Shown here one piece after another: positions 59,359 through 64,000 of a stretch of 64,000 nucleotides of DNA. This DNA comes from Autumnicola patrickiae (GTDB lineage Bacteria > Bacteroidota > Bacteroidia > Flavobacteriales > Flavobacteriaceae). The position numbers were made by a program, and so were the translations under genes. Location: assembly GCF_031846525.1 (NCBI RefSeq), contig NZ_JAVRHM010000001.1, positions 1-64,000 on the forward strand, in the 5' to 3' direction. Each line of letters starts with the position of its first letter. The stretch's first letter is position 1. The notes beneath the pieces are model-generated. The model ran no database searches. It had not been told where the DNA came from and saw only the letters and a list, made by a program, of their open reading frames with translations.

Positions 59359-59627
59359 GGCAATTATCATACTTCGTATACCTCTTTCTTTATTTCTTGA
59401 CCTTATTCTACTAAAATCAAAGAGTTTCAGAGCTTTACTTTCTCAAAAACAAAATTATAAAATTTGTCAACTTTTTTATGTTGATAAATATTTAATTGTT
59501 TGAAAACCAACTTATTAACATATTTTACTTGATAACTTTCCAAAAATAATTTCCGAAATATCTCTTTTTCTTACCTACATTTACATTCGTTTTGATCGAA
59601 AATAATAATCCCAAAAATCCCAATTGT

Positions 59628-62183
59628 ATGCCAGTACAAGCAAAACCAACGGCTCCTAAAACTTATACCCAGGAAGAGGCTTTTCAGGCTTCTTTAAAAT
59701 ACTTTAAAGGAGATGACCTAGCTGCCCGTGTTTGGGTAAATAAATATGCCTTAAAAGATTCTTACGGCCATATTTATGAACTTACTCCTAATGATATGCA
59801 CAGGAGAATCGCAAAAGAAATAGCACGAGTAGAACAGCGCTATCCAAACCCGATGAGTGAGGATGAAGTTTTTGATCTTATTAAAGACTTTAAATATATA
59901 GTACCGCAGGGAAGTCCAATGGCTGGAATTGGTAATCCTTACCAGATTGCTTCACTTTCCAACTGCTTTGTAATTGGTAACGACGGAGATTCAGATTCTT
60001 ACGGAGGGATAATGAAGATAGATCAGGAACAGGTACAATTAATGAAACGCCGTGGTGGTGTTGGTCATGATCTTTCACATATACGGCCAAAAGGATCACC
60101 CGTTAAAAATTCTGCTTTAACTTCTACAGGAATTGTTCCGTTTATGGAGCGTTATTCCAATTCTACCCGTGAAGTTGCCCAGGATGGAAGAAGGGGAGCT
60201 TTAATGCTTTCGGTTTCTATAAACCACCCCGATGCAGAGGATTTTATCGATGCCAAGATGCAGCAGGGAAAAGTGACCGGAGCAAACGTTTCGGTTAGAA
60301 TAGACGATGCTTTTATGAAAGCAGTGAAGGATAATACTTCTTATATTCAGAAATATCCTATTCACAGCGAAGAGCCAAAGAATACTAAAGAAATTGAAGC
60401 AGAAAAGTTATGGAAAAAGATTGTTCATAACGCATGGAAATCTGCAGAGCCGGGAATCCTTTTTTGGGATACGGTCATAAATGAATCTGTGCCTGATTCT
60501 TATGCAGATCTTGGCTACAAAACAGTTTCTACAAATCCTTGTGGCGAAATCCCGCTTTGTCCTTATGATTCCTGCCGACTCCTTGCAATAAACTTATTTT
60601 CATATGTTGAAGATCCATTTACTAAAAGTGCTTCTTTTAACTACGAACTTTTCAGCAAACATATCGCCGCTGCACAGCGAATAATGGACGATATTATTGA
60701 TCTGGAACTGGAGAAAATCGATGGCATTCTTGGAAAAATTGATGCCGATCCGGAAAATCAGGATATTAAAGGGGTGGAAAGAAATCTATGGCGTAATATT
60801 CAGAAAAAAGCTCAGGAAGGTAGAAGAACCGGAATTGGTATTACTGCAGAAGGCGACATGCTTGCAGGTTTAGGCATAAAATATGGTAGCAAAGAAGGTG
60901 TGGATTTTTCTGTGGATATCCATAAAAGAATTGCCATTGAAGCTTACAAAGCTTCAGTTACTGCAGCCAAAGAACGTGGTGCTTTCACCATTTATGATTC
61001 CGACAGGGAAAAGGATAATCCGTTCATCCAGAGATTGCGTGAAGCTGATGAAAAGCTTTACTACGACATGCTGGAATATGGTAGAAGAAATATTGCTTTA
61101 CTTACCATTGCCCCCACAGGAACGACCAGTTTGATGACGCAAACTTCCTCCGGAATTGAGCCAGTTTTCCTTCCGGTTTACAAAAGAAGGAGAAAAGTTA
61201 ATCCTAATGACAAAGATTCCCGCGTTGATTTTGTAGATGAAGTTGGAGATTCCTGGGAAGAATATGTTGTTTTCCACCACCGTTTTAAACAATGGATGGA
61301 GGTTAACGGCCATGATACTACTAAAAATTACAGCCAGGAAGAACTTGATAAACTTGTAAAAACTTCGCCTTATTACCAGGCAACCTCAAATGATGTAGAT
61401 TGGCTGAGTAAAGTCAAAATGCAGGGAGCGGTTCAAAAATGGGTAGATCACTCTATTAGTGTTACAATAAATCTACCAAACGATGCGACTGAAGAGCTTG
61501 TTGGGCACCTTTACCTGGAAGCATGGCAGGCAGGTTGTAAAGGTGTTACGGTTTACCGTGACGGTTCCCGTTCTGGGGTTTTAATTTCCAATGAGGAGAA
61601 AAAGGATAAAAAGAAGGAAAAAGGAAATTCTGCTTTTCCAACAAAACGCCCACAGGTTCTGGAGGCAGATGTTGTAAGATTTCAGAATAGTAAAGATAAA
61701 TGGATCGCTTTTATTGGTTTAATTGATGGTCGTCCTTATGAAATCTTTACCGGTTTTGCCGATGATGAAGACGGAATCTTAATTCCTCGTTGGGTAAATG
61801 AAGGACTTATCATCAAGAACCGTAACGAAGACGGAACTTCCAGATATGATTTCCAGTATGAAAACAAAAGGGGTTATAAAACGACAATTGAAGGGCTGTC
61901 GCATAAATTTAATCCTGAATTCTGGAACTATGCAAAACTGATTTCCAGTACGCTTCGCCACGGAATGTCCATAGAAAAAGTGGTAGATCTTATTGCCAGC
62001 CTTCAGTTGGATACCGAATCAATAAACACCTGGAAGAACGGAGTCGCACGTGCCTTGAAGCGTTATATCGCAGATGGTACAGTGGCCAGGAAAGAAAAGT
62101 GTAATAATTGTAATTCCACAAGCCTCATTTATCAGGAAGGTTGCCTTACCTGTAAAGACTGCGGCTCTTCAAAATGTGGATAA
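59628..62183 (+). CDS. nrdJ: ribonucleotide reductase class II (adenosylcobalamin-dependent)
   Basis: Makes deoxyribonucleotides with a cobalamin radical. The protein has 851 residues from the ATG at 59628; a TTG at 59592 would add twelve. Redox-active C113 (SNCFV) pairs with C316, and the radical site N303-P-C305-G-E307 (TNPCGEIPL) is complete. A C-terminal zinc-ribbon (CNNCNSTSLIYQEGCLTCKDC) carries the shuttle cysteines. The insertion at about 650-690 is lysine-rich. No cobalamin riboswitch or NrdR box was found upstream. It appears monocistronic. Confidence 0.95.
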   Translation: MPVQAKPTAPKTYTQEEAFQASLKYFKGDDLAARVWVNKYALKDSYGHIYELTPNDMHRRIAKEIARVEQRYPNPMSEDEVFDLIKDFKYIVPQGSPMAGIGNPYQIASLSNCFVIGNDGDSDSYGGIMKIDQEQVQLMKRRGGVGHDLSHIRPKGSPVKNSALTSTGIVPFMERYSNSTREVAQDGRRGALMLSVSINHPDAEDFIDAKMQQGKVTGANVSVRIDDAFMKAVKDNTSYIQKYPIHSEEPKNTKEIEAEKLWKKIVHNAWKSAEPGILFWDTVINESVPDSYADLGYKTVSTNPCGEIPLCPYDSCRLLAINLFSYVEDPFTKSASFNYELFSKHIAAAQRIMDDIIDLELEKIDGILGKIDADPENQDIKGVERNLWRNIQKKAQEGRRTGIGITAEGDMLAGLGIKYGSKEGVDFSVDIHKRIAIEAYKASVTAAKERGAFTIYDSDREKDNPFIQRLREADEKLYYDMLEYGRRNIALLTIAPTGTTSLMTQTSSGIEPVFLPVYKRRRKVNPNDKDSRVDFVDEVGDSWEEYVVFHHRFKQWMEVNGHDTTKNYSQEELDKLVKTSPYYQATSNDVDWLSKVKMQGAVQKWVDHSISVTINLPNDATEELVGHLYLEAWQAGCKGVTVYRDGSRSGVLISNEEKKDKKKEKGNSAFPTKRPQVLEADVVRFQNSKDKWIAFIGLIDGRPYEIFTGFADDEDGILIPRWVNEGLIIKNRNEDGTSRYDFQYENKRGYKTTIEGLSHKFNPEFWNYAKLISSTLRHGMSIEKVVDLIASLQLDTESINTWKNGVARALKRYIADGTVARKEKCNNCNSTSLIYQEGCLTCKDCGSSKCG

Positions 62184-62207
62184 TTCTTGTTTAATTTTAC
62201 TGTTGAA

Positions 62208-62238
62208 AAAATGGCCTCTGGTTTCCAGGGGCCATTTT
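62208..62238 (+). terminator. rho-independent terminator of nrdJ
   Basis: AAAATGGCC (62208-62216) and GGCCATTTT (62230-62238) pair, with further CTGG/CCAG pairing inside, followed by GATTTT. It lies 25 bases after the nrdJ stop. Confidence 0.8.
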
Positions 62239-62299
62239 GATTTTAAACATTTATTTCAATTAAATCCAAAAGACAGGAAAAATTCTAAGGTTAAAAAAA

Positions 62300-63199
62300 T
62301 TAAACATCACAAATCAACACTCCCTCTTTTAAAGCCGCCATTTTATCTTCGTAAGTAGGTACAAATTCCTGGGCAAGATATCCATCAAAACCGGTGTCGA
62401 GGATAGCTTTTACAATAGCGGGATAGTACAACTCCTGCGAATCTGTAATTTCATGTCTGCCGGGATTTCCTGCAGTGTGATAATGGTTGATATATTGATG
62501 ATTATCCTGAATCGTCCTGATAATATCCCCTTCCATAATCTGCATATGGTAGATATCATAAAGCAGTTTAAAATTAGCCAAGCCCATTTTTTCACATAAA
62601 GCAACACCCCAGCTTGTATGGTCGCATTGATAATCTGGATGGTTCACTTTACTGTTCAAAAGTTCCATTACGAGGTTAACTTCCCGTTCTTCAGCATATT
62701 TGAGTAAAGGAGTTAAGCCTACAGCACAATTTTCGATACCTGTTTTATCATCGAGTCCGTCGCGATTTCCGGAGAAACAGATCACATTTTTAATTCCGTG
62801 GTCTGAAGCTTTATCAATTAAAGGTTTATAAAGCGACTGCAGCTTTTCATGGTTTCCGGGGTCGTTAAAACCTTCTTCAATGTTTGCAAAATTATCTGTA
62901 GCCATGGAGCAGGTAAGCCCGTGCTTTTCTACCGTAGCCCATTCCGAAGGTTTTAGAAGGTCAATAGCCTTTAATCCTATTTCAGCAGAATTCCGTGCGA
63001 ATTCGTCTAACGGAATATCATTATAACACCACCGGCAGGCCGAATGGTTAATATTGCCCTTTAAACGGGAAGAATCCATTTCTTCCTTTCCAGATGATTG
63101 CTGTGTAGCAAAGGCGCTGCCTACAACCCCAAGACTTAATGCCCCTGTTCCCAAAGCCAGATTTTTCAGTACTTCCCTCCTATTCCGTATGTTCTTCAT
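62300..63199 (-). CDS. TIM-barrel sugar isomerase/epimerase (hydroxypyruvate-isomerase-like), exported
   Basis: A 299-residue protein with an N-terminal twin-arginine-like signal (NRREVLKNLALGTGALSLG, residues 6-24). The AP-endonuclease-2 fold has metal-site segments VNLVMELLNSK (Glu), KLLYDIYHMQ (Asp, His), INHYHTAGNPGRHE and LAQEF. It resembles Hyi-type hydroxypyruvate isomerases. Export by Tat is inferred from the double arginine. Substrate unknown; the neighbouring regulator may act on sugars. Confidence 0.82.
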   Translation of the reverse strand: MKNIRNRREVLKNLALGTGALSLGVVGSAFATQQSSGKEEMDSSRLKGNINHSACRWCYNDIPLDEFARNSAEIGLKAIDLLKPSEWATVEKHGLTCSMATDNFANIEEGFNDPGNHEKLQSLYKPLIDKASDHGIKNVICFSGNRDGLDDKTGIENCAVGLTPLLKYAEEREVNLVMELLNSKVNHPDYQCDHTSWGVALCEKMGLANFKLLYDIYHMQIMEGDIIRTIQDNHQYINHYHTAGNPGRHEITDSQELYYPAIVKAILDTGFDGYLAQEFVPTYEDKMAALKEGVLICDV

Positions 63200-63304
63200 A
63201 ATTTAATTATAAGCGTAATTGCTACAGTTATTTTCAATAATACAAAAATTTTGGGAGGAATTTATATACATCATAAATTAAAAGTCCTTTTACCAAGATT
63301 ATGA

Positions 63305-63967
63305 TCAGGATATTTCAAAATTATATCCTGATTTCTCAAGTTTATGATACGTTTCATAATCAAACTTGTAGAGAAAGGCCCCTCTTCTTGAGTTGGCTTT
63401 ATCCTTTTCATCCAGCTTTATCAGCACCTTTAAAGAAAGAAGTTTCTTTCGGAAATTTCGAGAATCCAGTTCCTTCTGGTAAATTACCTCGTATAACTTC
63501 TGCAATTGCGGAATTGTAAATTTCTCCGGCAAAAGTTCAAATCCAATGGGCTGATACCTCGCCTTTTGTTTTAAGCGCTCCAGGGCATCCTGGACCATCC
63601 AGTTGTGATCCAGTACCAAATCTGGTACTGCACCAATATCATACCAGCGCGCACCGTGCTTCTCCACCAGCTCTTCGTCATATTCGCTTATCCTTATTAA
63701 AGCGTATTGGGCAATAGACAAACATCGGTAACCCGGGTCCCTGCTTGCTCTACCGTAAGCTTTAAGCTGTTCCATAAAAACATTTTCCAAGCCGGTAATC
63801 TCCTTTAAAACCCTTTTTGCTGCCTCTGCCACATCTTCTTCCAGCCGCACAAAACTTCCAATTAACGACCACTCCCCTTTTAAAGGTTCTACCCTTCTTT
63901 TAAAGACGAGCAATTTTAATTTTCCCGAATCAAAACCGAAGATTATGCAATCTGCCGCTGCATACAT
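63305..63967 (-). CDS. Nudix-type transcriptional regulator (NrtR/AraR-like)
   Basis: A 220-residue protein with a Nudix-fold domain (about 1-135) and a C-terminal winged helix (about 145-215, FTIPQLQKLYEVIYQKELDSRNFRKKLL). The Nudix box starts G37...E43, but the catalytic REXXEE part reads KRVLKEITG (51-59), so hydrolysis is unlikely and ligand sensing is expected. Related proteins control sugar or NAD genes. Which target it has is unclear; the isomerase gene lies downstream on the same strand across a 105-base gap. The start is 33 bases from the window end. Confidence 0.85.
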   Translation of the reverse strand: MYAAADCIIFGFDSGKLKLLVFKRRVEPLKGEWSLIGSFVRLEEDVAEAAKRVLKEITGLENVFMEQLKAYGRASRDPGYRCLSIAQYALIRISEYDEELVEKHGARWYDIGAVPDLVLDHNWMVQDALERLKQKARYQPIGFELLPEKFTIPQLQKLYEVIYQKELDSRNFRKKLLSLKVLIKLDEKDKANSRRGAFLYKFDYETYHKLEKSGYNFEIS

Positions 63968-64000
63968 TTTATCTTTTATACTATAAAGATCTGTTTCTAC

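Noticed and set aside
59359..59627. Cobalamin riboswitch or NrdR box upstream of nrdJ
   Set aside because: Looked for because the enzyme needs adenosylcobalamin, but neither a B12 box nor an NrdR palindrome is present.
1..64000. CRISPR arrays, tRNA or rRNA genes, prophage
   Set aside because: No regularly spaced identical repeats with unique spacers, no T-arm/anticodon patterns forming a cloverleaf, and no phage structural genes were seen.

Overview
The window reads as chromosomal DNA of a marine-type flavobacterium (Bacteroidota, Flavobacteriaceae; Gramella/Salegentibacter-like is my guess from gene content, not from a search). Support: AT-rich DNA, little sign of Shine-Dalgarno sequences, candidate promoters of the TTG...TAnnTTTG type, menaquinone genes, an N-acyl-ornithine type transcarbamylase, a class II ribonucleotide reductase, lipoproteins with short lipoboxes and an OprO/P-type porin. 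No tRNA, rRNA or CRISPR array was seen.

Layout. 0-3.6 kb: menaquinone genes (thioesterase, menF, menD) on the minus strand. 3.6-12.1 kb: an esterase, a divergent Nramp transporter, a possible small RNA, a porin, a di-haem peroxidase lipoprotein, a PhoX-like lipoprotein with a collagen-like linker and two small Cys-containing lipoproteins. 12.2-16.0 kb: dnaK, a repeat-rich non-coding stretch and one IS3-family element. 16.2-23.8 kb: mostly single genes (serine dehydratase, CPBP protease, alcohol dehydrogenase, panB, RluA-type pseudouridine synthase, EamA transporter, a helical-repeat protein).

23.9-44.8 kb is an amino-acid biosynthesis block. leuACDB (plus strand) converges on a minus-strand arginine cluster (GNAT-argG-argC-proC-argD-argF'-argB-argE-argH), which lies downstream of ilvD-ilvB-ilvN-ilvC-ilvA. 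Together they encode isoleucine/valine/leucine synthesis up to the final transamination and the arginine route from N-acylglutamate. The first arginine enzyme is not recognisable, and the leading GNAT gene is the natural candidate. The arg cluster is interrupted by palindromic repeats and preceded by a leader with several hairpins.

45.4-64 kb: a GNAT-nitrilase fusion; a four-gene overlapping module (unknown protein, membrane protein, histidine kinase, LuxR-type regulator); two tandem, closely similar small-RNA-like units; the 5-oxoprolinase genes pxpABC; a DUF2891 lipoprotein; a ComM/YifB-type ATPase; an N-acetylglucosamine-kinase-like protein; gap and pfkA; a class II ribonucleotide reductase; a TIM-barrel isomerase; and a Nudix-type regulator with a degenerate catalytic motif.

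The best candidate for something undescribed is the tandem RNA pair at 49.6-50.1 kb. Each unit has its own promoter-like element, a palindrome at the predicted start, a closing helix that doubles as terminator, and base changes between copies that keep pairing. Next come the arg leader, the divergent Nramp and several families of small palindromic or heptad-periodic intergenic repeats.
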